From: Luteibacter sp. | Lineage (GTDB): Bacteria; Pseudomonadota; Gammaproteobacteria; Xanthomonadales; Rhodanobacteraceae | DNA: 64,000 nucleotides | NCBI RefSeq assembly: GCF_009912395.1 | Contig: NZ_WNDO01000004.1 | Location: 171,894 to 235,893, forward strand | Direction: 5' to 3' | Part shown: positions 7,317-16,200 of the stretch, one piece after another | Layout: every line of letters starts with the position of its first letter | How positions within the stretch are numbered: the stretch's first letter is position 1 | Translations under genes and position numbers: made by a program | Notes under the pieces: model-generated | What the model saw: the letters and a program-made list of their open reading frames with translations, nothing else | Told to the model about the DNA's origin: nothing | The model's database searches: none

Positions 7317-8150
7317 ATGACCTCGCTCACCGCCGGCATCGGCTTCAAGCCGCAGCACATCGACGAGGCGCTGGCCTGCGCCGAGGCCGGCGTGTGGCTC
7401 GAGGTGCATCCCGAAAACTACATGGTGGATGGTGGCCCGCGCCTGGCGATGCTGGATGCGCTGGCGGAACGACATCCGCTGTCGCTGCATGGCGTGTCGT
7501 TGTCGTTGGGCTCCATCGAGCCGCCGGATACGAATCACCTTGCACGCCTGCGTCGCCTCGTGGATCGCGTGGACCCCGCGCTCGTCTCCGAGCACCTGGC
7601 CTGGTCGTCGTGGGAGGGACGCTACCTTCCCGATCTGCTGCCGTTCCCACGCAGCAGCGAGGCATTGTGTCGCGTGGTGGACAACGTCCAGCGCACGCAG
7701 GATGCGCTGGGTCGGCGCATCGCGGTGGAAAACCCCTCGCACTACGTCTACGTGGAAGGCCACGAGTGGGGCGAGACCGATTTCCTCGGCGAGCTGGCGC
7801 ATCGCAGCGGATGCGGCCTGCTGCTCGACATCAATAACGTGCATGTAAGCGCACATAACCTTCGTTACGACGCGGGTGAATACCTGGACCGATTCCCGCT
7901 GCACGAGGTAATGGAAATCCACCTCGCCGGCCACACGGTGGACGACACGGTACGTGGCGGCCTGCTCGTTGATTCGCACGATACGGCGATTGGCGAAACG
8001 GTATGGGCCTTGTATGAACGAGTCATCGCGCGTGCCGGTCAACGGCCCACCCTGATCGAACGCGATGGCGACGTACCCTCGTTTGCCACGCTCATGGACG
8101 AGCGGCGTCGCGCGCACCATCGCCTCGCCGGCGACGCGGTGGCGGCATGA
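7317..8150 (+). CDS. bufB1: MNIO-family bufferin-modifying enzyme BufB (DUF692)
   Basis: A 277-residue TIM-barrel protein of the DUF692/MNIO family (multinuclear non-haem iron oxidases), which use two or three irons to convert peptide Cys residues. Expected metal ligands are visible: LHGVSLSLG (His), VSEHLAW (Glu), VENPSHY (Glu), LLDINNVHVSAHN (Asp/Asn/His), EIHLAGH (His), DSHD (Asp/His) and IERD (Glu). It starts 4 nt after bufA1 and overlaps bufC by 4 nt, so all three are coupled. Substrate should be the adjacent BufA1 peptide. Confidence 0.9.
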   Translation: MTSLTAGIGFKPQHIDEALACAEAGVWLEVHPENYMVDGGPRLAMLDALAERHPLSLHGVSLSLGSIEPPDTNHLARLRRLVDRVDPALVSEHLAWSSWEGRYLPDLLPFPRSSEALCRVVDNVQRTQDALGRRIAVENPSHYVYVEGHEWGETDFLGELAHRSGCGLLLDINNVHVSAHNLRYDAGEYLDRFPLHEVMEIHLAGHTVDDTVRGGLLVDSHDTAIGETVWALYERVIARAGQRPTLIERDGDVPSFATLMDERRRAHHRLAGDAVAA

Positions 8151-8899
8151 GCGATCTGGCCTGCTATCAGCGTCGTTTCCTGCATGCGCTGCGCGATACG
8201 GAAAGCACGTTTTCGTCCGCGCGACAGCCCGCCTTCGATGTGTATCGCAATACGACCTTGCGTGGCTGCATCGACGCACTGGAAGCGAATTATCCGGCCG
8301 TAGCGTGTCTTGTCGGTCGCGACTGGTTTCGCGCCGCGGCGGCTGCGTATATCGAGGTCTCACCGCCGACCGATGTGCGCATGCTCTTCTACGGCGACGG
8401 CTTCGCCAGCTTTCTCGACGACGCGCCGCAGGCGGCCGAGCTGCCTTACCTGGGCGATGTCGCCCGGCTGGACCGTCTGTGGACGGAAAGCCAGCACGCT
8501 GCCGACGATACACCGCTGCCAGCGGCGGCATGGGCGATGCTCGGCGCGGACGAACTGGCCACGATGCGCGTGCGTCCGCATGCATCGCTTCGCCTGTTTC
8601 GTGCACCGCGTCCTGCCGTCACCATCTGGCGTGCCAGTCGCGACGGGCGGCCGGTCGGCGACGATCTTCCGTGGCGTGCCGAGTGCGCGATCGTCATCCG
8701 TCCGCACATGAACGTGACGGTCCTCGATGTCGACCCGGCCGCCTTGAGCCTCATCCAGATGTGCGCCTCCGGGCATTCGCTCGGCGACGCCATCGTTCAC
8801 ACCCTCGACCTTTATCCCGATGTCGCCATCGACCGCATCCTCGGCGGTTGCCAGCTGGCCGGCGTCTTCGCCCTTTCGCCAGGAGAACCCTCCCCATGA
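8147..8899 (+). CDS. bufC1: Bufferin maturation partner BufC (DUF2063)
   Basis: A 250-residue protein with the DUF2063 N-terminal fold (CYQRRFLHAL ... VYRNTTLRGCIDALEANYPAVACLVG) typical of MNIO partner proteins, which deliver the precursor to BufB. The C-terminal half (IRPHMNVTVLDVDPAALSLI) resembles a winged peptide-recognition domain. It overlaps bufB and doxX by ATGA on both sides, a tight four-gene operon. Confidence 0.85.
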   Translation: MSDLACYQRRFLHALRDTESTFSSARQPAFDVYRNTTLRGCIDALEANYPAVACLVGRDWFRAAAAAYIEVSPPTDVRMLFYGDGFASFLDDAPQAAELPYLGDVARLDRLWTESQHAADDTPLPAAAWAMLGADELATMRVRPHASLRLFRAPRPAVTIWRASRDGRPVGDDLPWRAECAIVIRPHMNVTVLDVDPAALSLIQMCASGHSLGDAIVHTLDLYPDVAIDRILGGCQLAGVFALSPGEPSP

Positions 8900-9369
8900 A
8901 CCGTCACGATGTTGTTGCGACGCAGCAGTCCTTTTCCCTTCGCGACCGCTGGAACGCGCTCGCCGATCGCATCGGTGGGTGGATCGGCCACGACCTGCTC
9001 GCGATCGTGGCGCGGCTTTCCATCGCCGCGATCTTCTTCCAGTCCGGCCGCACCAAGGTGGAGGGCTTCCTCACCATTACCGAGGGCACCTACGAGCTGT
9101 TTCGCAGCGAATACAAGGTGCCGCTGCTTCCGCCGGAGATCGCCGCCCACCTGTCGGCTGGTGTGGAGACCTTCGTGCCGGTCCTGCTCGTGATGGGGCT
9201 CTTCACGCGGGCGTCAGCGCTCGTATTGCTGGGTATGACTACCGTGATCGAGCTTTTCGTCTATCCGGACGCCTGGCCTACCCACTTGTCCTGGGCGGCC
9301 ATCCTGCTGTATCTCATCGCGCGGGGAGGGGGCCGGTTGTCGCTCGATCACATCTTCCGCATCCGTTGA
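8896..9369 (+). CDS. DoxX family membrane protein
   Basis: A 157-residue membrane protein with four hydrophobic helices and the DoxX signature (LSIAAIFFQSGRTKVEGF ... GVETFVPVLLVMGLFTRASAL). DoxX proteins commonly accompany bufferin and sulfur-stress operons and are thought to act in electron transfer or redox stress at the inner membrane. The start codon overlaps the bufC stop, making it the last gene of the first bufferin operon. Confidence 0.85.
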   Translation: MNRHDVVATQQSFSLRDRWNALADRIGGWIGHDLLAIVARLSIAAIFFQSGRTKVEGFLTITEGTYELFRSEYKVPLLPPEIAAHLSAGVETFVPVLLVMGLFTRASALVLLGMTTVIELFVYPDAWPTHLSWAAILLYLIARGGGRLSLDHIFRIR

Positions 9370-9391
9370 TGCAATTCGTCCGTATACGTGT

Positions 9392-9417
9392 GTAACCAGA
9401 ACCGCAGCGGGCACGAA
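9392..9417 (+). promoter_or_regulatory. SigF-type promoter for the second bufferin operon
   Basis: GTAACC (9392-9397), 16 nt, CGAA (9414-9417), 44 nt before bufA2. It is the third exact copy of this promoter in the island, showing that the second operon has its own SigF start rather than relying on read-through from doxX. Confidence 0.82.
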
Positions 9418-9461
9418 TATCATCGTGCCACTTCGGCACAACCCAACCCGGAGAAAGACCC

Positions 9462-9728
9462 ATGCAAACCTCGACCAGCAGCATCGCCGCCGCCGCCGCC
9501 ATCTTCGCCGTCTCGGCCGTCGCCATCTCCGCGCCCGTGCAGGCGGCGGAAAAGGGCGGTGACGCCGTGCATTGCTACGGCATCAACAGCTGTAAGGGCA
9601 CCTCGGACTGCAAGACCGCCAACAATGCCTGCAAGGGTCAGAACAGCTGCAAGGGCCAGGGCTTCAAGGCCGTGTCCATGAAGGAATGCAAGGCCGCCGG
9701 CGGCAGCACCACCGCGCCGGCCAAGTGA
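9462..9728 (+). CDS. bufA2: Bufferin precursor peptide, BufA2 type
   Basis: An 88-residue peptide with a signal sequence (to about residue 28, PVQA) and a core with six regularly spaced Cys: HCYGINSCKGTSDC, then NNACKGQNSCKGQGF and a last KEC. This differs from BufA1 (four Cys) and matches the second bufferin class with repeated CKG units. CCGGAGAAAG precedes the ATG. BufB and BufC of its own follow. Copper or other thiophilic metal binding is inferred from the family. Confidence 0.85.
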   Translation: MQTSTSSIAAAAAIFAVSAVAISAPVQAAEKGGDAVHCYGINSCKGTSDCKTANNACKGQNSCKGQGFKAVSMKECKAAGGSTTAPAK

Positions 9729-9775
9729 TCCGCCGGCCCGGCCGTCGCGAGGCGGCCGGGCCACCGGAGTACGTC

Positions 9776-10615
9776 ATGAACGCATCCTCCCTGCCAGGTT
9801 TCCACGGGTTCGGCCTGGGCCTGCGCATACCGCACTACAGCGATTTCCTCGACCATCGCCAGCCGGTCGATTTCGTCGAGGTCATATCCGAAAACTTCAT
9901 GGTCGAGGGCGGCCGCCCGCTGGACGTACTCGCCCGCATCCGTGAACGCCACCCGGTGGCCTTGCACGGCGTCTCCATGAACATCGGCGGCGAAACGCTG
10001 GATCGCGACTACCTGCGCCGCCTTCGCGCGCTGGCCGATCGCATCGACCCGCTATGGGTGTCCGACCACCTGTGCTGGACAGGCATCGCCGGATTCAATT
10101 CGCACGACCTGCTGCCCCTGCCGTATACCGAGGAAGCGCTCGGCCTCGTTGCGGAGAACATCCTGTTGGCCCAGGACATCCTGGGACGTTCGCTCGTGCT
10201 GGAAAATCCGTCCACCTACCTCGCGTTTCCGGGGCAAGGCATGAGCGAGGCGGCCTTCATCGCCGAGCTGTGCGCCCGTACGGACTGCCATCTCCTGCTC
10301 GATGTGAATAACATCTACGTCAGCGCCACCAATCATGGATTCGATCCACAGGACTGGCTCGATCGCCTGCCGCTGGATCGCGTCCGCCAGATCCATCTCG
10401 CCGGACACAGCCAGGGACGCGACATGTTGGTCGATACGCACGACGCGCCGGTGCCCGACGCGGTATGGGATCTGTATGCGCGATTCATCGCGCGACTGGG
10501 CGATGTCGCGGTAATGATCGAACGCGACGACCATATTCCGCCCCTTGCCGACCTGCTGTCTGAAGTGTCGAAGGCGCGCGACATCGCCGACGCGTCGCGG
10601 CGCCAGGTGGCATGA
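9776..10615 (+). CDS. bufB2: MNIO-family bufferin-modifying enzyme BufB (DUF692), second copy
   Basis: A 279-residue DUF692 enzyme paralogous to the first copy. Ligand motifs are conserved: LHGVSMNIG, VSDHLCW (Asp instead of Glu before His), LENPSTY, LLDVNNIYVSATNHG, QIHLAGH, DTHD and IERDDH. The ATG at 9776 follows CCGGAGT; upstream in-frame codons run back into bufA2 in another frame and are not used. It overlaps bufC2 by 4 nt. Predicted substrate is BufA2. Confidence 0.9.
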   Translation: MNASSLPGFHGFGLGLRIPHYSDFLDHRQPVDFVEVISENFMVEGGRPLDVLARIRERHPVALHGVSMNIGGETLDRDYLRRLRALADRIDPLWVSDHLCWTGIAGFNSHDLLPLPYTEEALGLVAENILLAQDILGRSLVLENPSTYLAFPGQGMSEAAFIAELCARTDCHLLLDVNNIYVSATNHGFDPQDWLDRLPLDRVRQIHLAGHSQGRDMLVDTHDAPVPDAVWDLYARFIARLGDVAVMIERDDHIPPLADLLSEVSKARDIADASRRQVA

Positions 10616-11346
10616 ACCTTCGCGACTGGCAGAAAGCCTTCGTGGCTGCGCTCGCTGCGGGCCTCGTGCCCGCCGATACGGATCCACGCGGCATGGCCGT
10701 TTACGCGAACAACTACCGCACGCAATTGATCGCCGGCCTCGGCGAGACCTACGCGAAGACGCGATTGTGGCTGGGTGACTCCGCCTTCGATGCGGCGGCC
10801 GGTCGCTACATCGATGCGCATCCTCCGTCGTCGTGGACGCTCGATGCCTACGGCGAGACCTTCGTCCAGCAACTCGAGACCGAGTATTCCCTCGATCCGG
10901 AGATCGCCGAGCTGGCATGGCTCGACTGGCACCTGCGCCGTGCGTTTTCCGGCCCGGATGCCCCGTCGCTGGACGTGCGCGACCTCGTCGCCGACGATTG
11001 GGACCGGGTCGAATTCGATTTCGTGCCGACGCTGCGCTTCCGTCGTGTACGCAGCAACGCGGTGGCGATCTGGCGGGCGATCGCCGACGAGGTTCCGCCG
11101 CCGGCCGCCGTGTTCGTGGAGGAAGGGCTCGGGGCACGCGTGTGGCGACAGGGGCTGTCGCCCCGGTTCGCCAGCATGACGGCCGACGAGACCGCCTGCC
11201 TGGACCTCGCCCTCGCGGGGGCCAGTTTCGGTGAGATCTGCACGTATCTCGGCCGTACCTGGGAAGGCGAACAAGCCGCCCGCATCGCCGGCGGTTGCCT
11301 CGGCGCCTGGACGGCCGAAGGCATGATCCAGGGCCTCAGGGGCTAG
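10612..11346 (+). CDS. bufC2: Bufferin maturation partner BufC (DUF2063), second copy
   Basis: A 244-residue DUF2063 protein (WQKAFVAALAAG ... VYANNYRTQLIAGLGETYAKTRLWLG) overlapping bufB2 by ATGA. It is only distantly similar to the first BufC, in line with a different precursor. There is no DoxX gene after it; the operon ends here. A small hairpin (AGTCGC/GCGACT, 11382-11399) follows but has no T-run. Confidence 0.82.
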   Translation: MNLRDWQKAFVAALAAGLVPADTDPRGMAVYANNYRTQLIAGLGETYAKTRLWLGDSAFDAAAGRYIDAHPPSSWTLDAYGETFVQQLETEYSLDPEIAELAWLDWHLRRAFSGPDAPSLDVRDLVADDWDRVEFDFVPTLRFRRVRSNAVAIWRAIADEVPPPAAVFVEEGLGARVWRQGLSPRFASMTADETACLDLALAGASFGEICTYLGRTWEGEQAARIAGGCLGAWTAEGMIQGLRG

Positions 11347-11511
11347 GCCTCTCCCACCGATTTTTGCGATCTTTTTACAGTCGCGGAAAGCGACTCGAAA
11401 GACGGCAGATATACGTTGACTCCGCCGCATCGCAGCAAGACAATGCGCACACCCGGGGACCTCCCGTTTCCGGGTTTTCCGTCCAACCAGACAAAGGCAT
11501 ATGGACACCTA

Positions 11512-11619
11512 CCCTAGTCGCCACGTCGACAGCCGCTCGCTTCGGTTGCCGACGCAGCATCACAACCCGATTGCCTGCGGCGACCGCCAGCGGTCGGCCG
11601 GAGCCTTCCTCGACTAGGG
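11512..11619 (+). ncRNA. Predicted structured leader RNA (closing stem CCCTAGTCG/CGACTAGGG)
   Basis: A perfect 9-bp inverted repeat (11512-11520 with 11611-11619) encloses about 90 nt containing further hairpins, for example CGACCGCCAGCGGTCG (11581-11596). It lies in the 775-nt gap between the second bufferin operon and the efflux operon, 54 nt before a small gene. The layout is that of a riboswitch-like aptamer, but I match it to no known class. Strand is taken from the downstream genes. Confidence 0.35.
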
Positions 11620-11673
11620 AAGACCGGCCCACCTCTCACGGCAGCCACAGGCGCCGTAACGAGGAGATGGGCC

Positions 11674-11892
11674 ATGAAGCTCGTTAACGCTGTACTCCGC
11701 CTGCTCGCCGCAGGCCGTTTCGCCACGGACCGCCCGGTCCGTCCGCGCACCTGGAACATCACCGTGCCCGCGTCGCATGACGCCGCGCAGGTGTCCCCGC
11801 TTCTTATCGACATGCATTGGGAGACCGATCCCGGCTGCGGCCGGCCGGTCGCTCGCTGGCATGGTCACGCCGCGTCGCATCTCGCGGCCTGA
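11674..11892 (+). CDS. Small protein of the efflux-operon leader, 72 aa
   Basis: A 72-residue frame whose ATG follows GAGGAG by 7 nt. The product has no membrane segment and ends in HWETDPGCGRPVARWHGH, which is rich in His and Trp with one Cys and could bind metal. It sits between the structured region at 11512-11619 and the leader peptide at 11925. It may itself be a regulatory leader frame. I recognise no family. Confidence 0.45.
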   Translation: MKLVNAVLRLLAAGRFATDRPVRPRTWNITVPASHDAAQVSPLLIDMHWETDPGCGRPVARWHGHAASHLAA

Positions 11893-11924
11893 CCGGCCCC
11901 GTCCCATGAAGGAGAACGAGGACC

Positions 11925-11969
11925 TTGGACCCAGACCCTAGCCCTGACCCCAGCCTGCCACCGTACTGA
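11925..11969 (+). CDS. Acidic/proline-rich leader peptide, MgtL-like
   Basis: A TTG start preceded by AAGGAG (10 nt away) opens a 14-codon frame, MDPDPSPDPSLPPY. Alternating Asp/Pro at the N-terminus is the feature of enterobacterial MgtL (MEPDPTPLP...), where such nascent chains destabilise the ribosome at low Mg2+ and switch the downstream gene. Here the frame is followed by two hairpins (12022-12041 and 12061-12094) and then czcB. An alternative ATG at 11906 in another frame gives the 11-mer MKENEDLGPRP. Function is inferred from sequence likeness and position. Confidence 0.45.
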   Translation: MDPDPSPDPSLPPY

Positions 11970-12021
11970 ACGCCGCTTCCCCGGACGCGGCGGACGGTGA
12001 CGATTCCACCGCGGACGGGCA

Positions 12022-12041
12022 CCCATGGATTCGACCATGGG
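12022..12041 (+). promoter_or_regulatory. Hairpin CCCATGG/CCATGGG in the efflux leader
   Basis: A perfect 7-bp stem with a 6-nt loop between the leader peptide and the attenuator hairpin. It could be an anti-terminator or pause structure. No direct evidence of function. Confidence 0.35.
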
Positions 12042-12060
12042 CCACTCCCTTCCGCATGCC

Positions 12061-12094
12061 CCCACGGCGCTCGCCTCAGGTGACGCGCCGTGGG
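12061..12094 (+). terminator. Attenuator-like hairpin before czcB
   Basis: A perfect 10-bp stem (12061-12070 with 12085-12094) and a 14-nt loop, followed by TGCGTTTT, ending 27 nt before the czcB start codon. The T-tract is weak, so it may need help (Rho or a pause). Its position inside the transcript that must reach czcB suggests conditional termination coupled to the leader peptide upstream. Confidence 0.45.
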
Positions 12095-12121
12095 TGCGTT
12101 TTGCCCGAACAAGGGAATTCC

Positions 12122-13246
12122 ATGTCGCTCCGCCTCTCCATTCCGCTTCGCCATACGCTGCTCGCGACCGCCGTCGTCCTTGGGCTCGCGGCCTGTTCGC
12201 ACGGCGCGGCCGTGCAGGACGCCACCCCTGATGTCGTGAACGACCATGGCGTCCGCCATGTGCCCGAGCATTCGCCCTTGCGCGAGCGACTGAAGGTGCA
12301 GCCGGTGGAAGTACGCGACATCGACCATCCGCTCTCCACGCCCGCCATGGTCGAGGCCGATCCGGCGCATACACTCAACATCCTGCCGCCGGCGACCGGC
12401 CGCGTGCTCGAACTGAAGGTGGCGCTCGGCGACCGCGTCACGCGCGGACAGGTACTGGCGGTGATCGCCTCCGGTGACTATGCGCAAGCGGCAGCGGACG
12501 AGGCTCGCGCGCACGACGCACTGGACCTCGCCGCCAAGGCGATGGAACGCGCCAAGGGCGTGAACGAAGCGGGCGGCGCAGCGCAGAAAGACCTCGAAGC
12601 CACACAGAGTGCCTATGCGCAGGCCCAGGCCGAATACCAGCGTGCCGCGAACCGCCTCGCCGCGCTCGGCAAGGTGTCGGGTAGCGGCAGCTCACGTGGC
12701 GTCGCGGTGGTGTCGCCCGTGGACGGCAGCGTGACGGCCCTGTCCGCGGCCACCGGTGGCTTCGTGAACGACCCGAACGCCTCGCTGATGACCATCACCG
12801 ACCTGGGCCACGTCTGGGTTACCGCCAACCTCGCGGAGAACGACGTGCGCGAAGTGACGCGTGGCCAGCGCGCGGACATCGTGTTGCCCGCGTGGCCGGG
12901 ACGTACCTTCCAGGGTGTCGTGCAGTCGGTCAGCGACGTGCTCGACCCGGATTCGCGCCGCGTGAAGGCACGCATCGCGGTGCCCAATGACCAGGGCGAA
13001 CTCAAGGCCAACATGTATGCCACGGCCACCTTCGAGGTGCCGCGCGAGAAGGCCGTGCTGGTGCCGCAGTCGGCGTTGCTGATGAACAACGACGACGTCA
13101 CCGTGCTGGTGGAGACCGCGCCGTGGACCTTCACCCGCCGCGCGGTGGTGCTCGGTGGCGATGAAGGCGACGACGCGCGGATCGTGAAAGGCCTCGCCCC
13201 GGGAGACCGCGTGGTGACGGCGGGCGGAGTGCTCATCAATGATTGA
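12122..13246 (+). CDS. czcB: Heavy-metal RND efflux, periplasmic adaptor CzcB-like
   Basis: A 374-residue membrane-fusion protein. A lipoprotein signal (VLGLAACSH, Cys about residue 24) anchors it. Then come the barrel-sandwich halves (ILPPATGRVLELKVALGDRVTRGQVLA and VVSPVDGSVTALSAATGGFVN), an Ala-rich helical hairpin between them (about residues 120-175) and a beta-barrel (VWVTANLAENDVREVTRGQ). It joins the CzcA pump to an outer-membrane channel to expel divalent cations (Zn, Co, Cd, Ni) or monovalent Cu/Ag. The start follows AAGGGA. It overlaps czcA by 8 nt. Confidence 0.85.
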   Translation: MSLRLSIPLRHTLLATAVVLGLAACSHGAAVQDATPDVVNDHGVRHVPEHSPLRERLKVQPVEVRDIDHPLSTPAMVEADPAHTLNILPPATGRVLELKVALGDRVTRGQVLAVIASGDYAQAAADEARAHDALDLAAKAMERAKGVNEAGGAAQKDLEATQSAYAQAQAEYQRAANRLAALGKVSGSGSSRGVAVVSPVDGSVTALSAATGGFVNDPNASLMTITDLGHVWVTANLAENDVREVTRGQRADIVLPAWPGRTFQGVVQSVSDVLDPDSRRVKARIAVPNDQGELKANMYATATFEVPREKAVLVPQSALLMNNDDVTVLVETAPWTFTRRAVVLGGDEGDDARIVKGLAPGDRVVTAGGVLIND

Positions 13247-16200
13247 TCGTTTCATCGCCTGGTGCCTGCACCGCCGGGCCATCGTGTTTGGCGTGTCGCT
13301 GCTGGTGCTCGTCTACGGCTACTACGCCTGGACGCAGCTGGCGGTGGAGGCCTATCCCGAACTCAGCGACGTCACCGCGCAGGTCACCACGCAGGTGCCC
13401 GGCCTGGCCGCCGAGGAAATCGAACAGCAGATCACGACGCCGCTGGAGCGTGCGCTGGCGGGCACGCCGGGTGCCGTCTCCATGCGCTCCAGCAGCACGT
13501 TCGGCCTCTCGCTCATCACCCTGACCTTCCGCGAGGGCGCCGAAGACTACTGGTCGCGCCAACGTGTCACCGAACGCCTTGCCGGCGTGACCCTGCCGCC
13601 GGGCATCACGCCCACGCTGGACCCGGTGTCGGGACCGGCGGGCGAGATCTACCGCTACACGCTCGAATCGGACACGAAGAACCTGATGCAGCTGTCCGAG
13701 ATCCAGCGCTGGAAGGTCATCCCTGCGCTCCAGCAGGTGCCGGGTGTCGCCAACGTCGACAACTTCGGCGGCTTCACCAAGGAGTTCCAGCTGGAGGTGG
13801 ACCCGGAGAAGCTGTTGCAGTTCGGCGTGGGCATGAACGATGTCGTCAACGCGCTCAGCGCCAACAACACCAATGCCGGTGGCGGGCGTGTGACGCGCGG
13901 CGAACAGTCGTACGTGATCCAAGGCGAAGGCCTGATGCGCTCGCTGAAGGACATGGGCGACGTGGTGGTCACCCAGCACAACGGCGACCCGGTGCGCGTG
14001 CGCGACCTGGGCAAGTTGCAATACGGTCACCAGATCCGCGAAGGCATCCTCGGTAAGGACAACAATCCGGATGCCATCGAAGGCATCGTCGACCTGCTGC
14101 TGCATGAAAACCCCTCGCAGGTGCTGAAAGGCATCCATGCCCGCGTCGACGAGCTGAACAAGGAACTGGCCCCGCAGGGTGTACGCGTTGTGCCATTCCT
14201 CGACCGTGACGAATTGGTCCAGGCCACGGTGGAAAAGGTCTCGCACACGGTCATCGAAGGCGTCGGCCTGGTCTGCATCGTGCTGATCCTGTTCCTGGGC
14301 AGCCCGCGCAGCGCGATGGTGGCGGCGGTGACGATCCCGTTCGCGCTGGTCACCGCCTTCATCGTGATGCATTTCACGAAGATGCCGGCGAACCTCTTCT
14401 CGTTGGGTGCGATCGACTTCGGCGTGATCGTGGATGGTGCCATCGTCGTGACCGAGGCCATCCTGCGCAAGCGCGAATCGCGCCCGGAAGGCTGGCTGCA
14501 CGAGACCGACGTGCTCGCCGCCACGAAGCAGGTGGCTCGCCCCATTTTCTTCGCGACGCTGATCATCATCACGGCCTATGCGCCGCTGCTGGCCTTCGAA
14601 CGCGCGGAAGGCAAGCTGTTCTCGCCGATGGCCCACACCGTGGGTTACGCACTGATCGGCGCGTTGATCTGCGCCATCGCCATCGTGCCCGCGCTGGCCT
14701 GGCTGGCGCTGCGCAAGCCGCGGAAGATCTTCCACAACAAGCCGTTGGAACGTCTGCAGCTGGGCTATCGGCGTTCGCTGGAACGTCTGCTCGGACGGCC
14801 GCGTATCGCCTATGCCATCGCCATCGCGGCGCTGATCGCCGTGCTGACGTTGGGTGCTTCGATCGGACGCGAATTTCTTCCCGACCTCGACGAGGGTTCG
14901 CTCTGGGTGCAGGTCCAGTTGCCCAGCGGCCTGTCGCTGGAAAAGGCCAGCGAGATGGCCAGCGAGTATCGCCACGCCGTGCGCGAGTTCCCCGAGGTGA
15001 GTTACGTGGTCACCCAGCTGGGGCGCAACGATACGGGTAGCGATCCGTGGACGCCCTCGCACATCGAATCGGGTGTGGGTTTGAAGCCTTACGACCAGTG
15101 GCCGTCCGGCGAGACCAAGGCCGAGTTCATCCGTCGTCTCAATAAGCGGCTCCAGGCCATCCCCGGTATCAGCGTGGGTATCAGCCAGCCGATCATCGAC
15201 GGCGAGAACGACATGGTGGGTGGTGCGCACAGCCCGCTGGTGCTGCGCATCTACGGCGACGACTTCAAGGAACTGCGCCGCATCGGCAGCGAAATCGTCG
15301 ACGTGCTCCACGAAACGCCGGGCACGGCGGATGCATCGCTGTTTCAGGAGCCGCCGATTCCGCAGCTCACCATCAGCGTCGATCGCGACGCCGCCGCGCG
15401 TTATGGCATCAACGTGTCGGACATCAATACGCTGATCCAGACGGGCGTCGGTGGCGCCGCGATTACCCAGGCGTATGTGGAAGACCGCGTCTACAACGTT
15501 ACCGCCCGCGTGCCGCATACCATCGCGGCCGATCCGGATGCGCTTGGTCGCCTCGTGCTGACCGCGCCGTCCGGTGCGCGCGTGCCGCTGGCGATGGTCA
15601 CGCGGATCACGATGCAGACGGGCGAGAGCACGATCGCGCACGAACAGGGCCACCGGCAGATCACGGTGCGTATCGATAATCGCGACCGTGCCCTGTCGGA
15701 GTATCTCGCGGACGCACAGTCACGTATCGCGTCGAAAGTGCACTTCGATACGTCGAAGTACCGCCTGCAGTGGGCGGGTCAGTTCGAGAACCAGCAGCGT
15801 GCGCAGTCGCGCCTGGTACTGGTGATGGGTCTGGTGCTGGCCGTGATGGCGGTGTTCCTCTTCGCCGAGTTCGGCAACCTGCGCCAGGCCGTGCTCGTGC
15901 TCGCGGTGGTGCCGCTGGCGGCGCTCGGTGGCCTGATCTCGTTGCATGTGAAGGGCGAGACACTGAATATCGCAACGGCCGTCGGCTTTATCGCGTTGTT
16001 TGGCGTGGCCGTGCAGAACGGCATCATCATGGTGGCGAACTTCAACCGCATGCGACGCGAAGGCCACGACGTGCGGGAATCGGTGCTGACGGGTGCGAGC
16101 GAACGTTTCCGCCCGGTACTGATGACGGCCACCGTCGCCAGCGTCGGCATGTTGCCCGCCGCGCTGGCGACGGGCATCGGTACGGACGTGCAGCGCGGTC

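Noticed and set aside
13236..15653. 805-codon open frame antisense to czcA
   Set aside because: It has the His/Arg-rich composition of a shadow frame in GC-rich DNA and lies wholly within a conserved gene.
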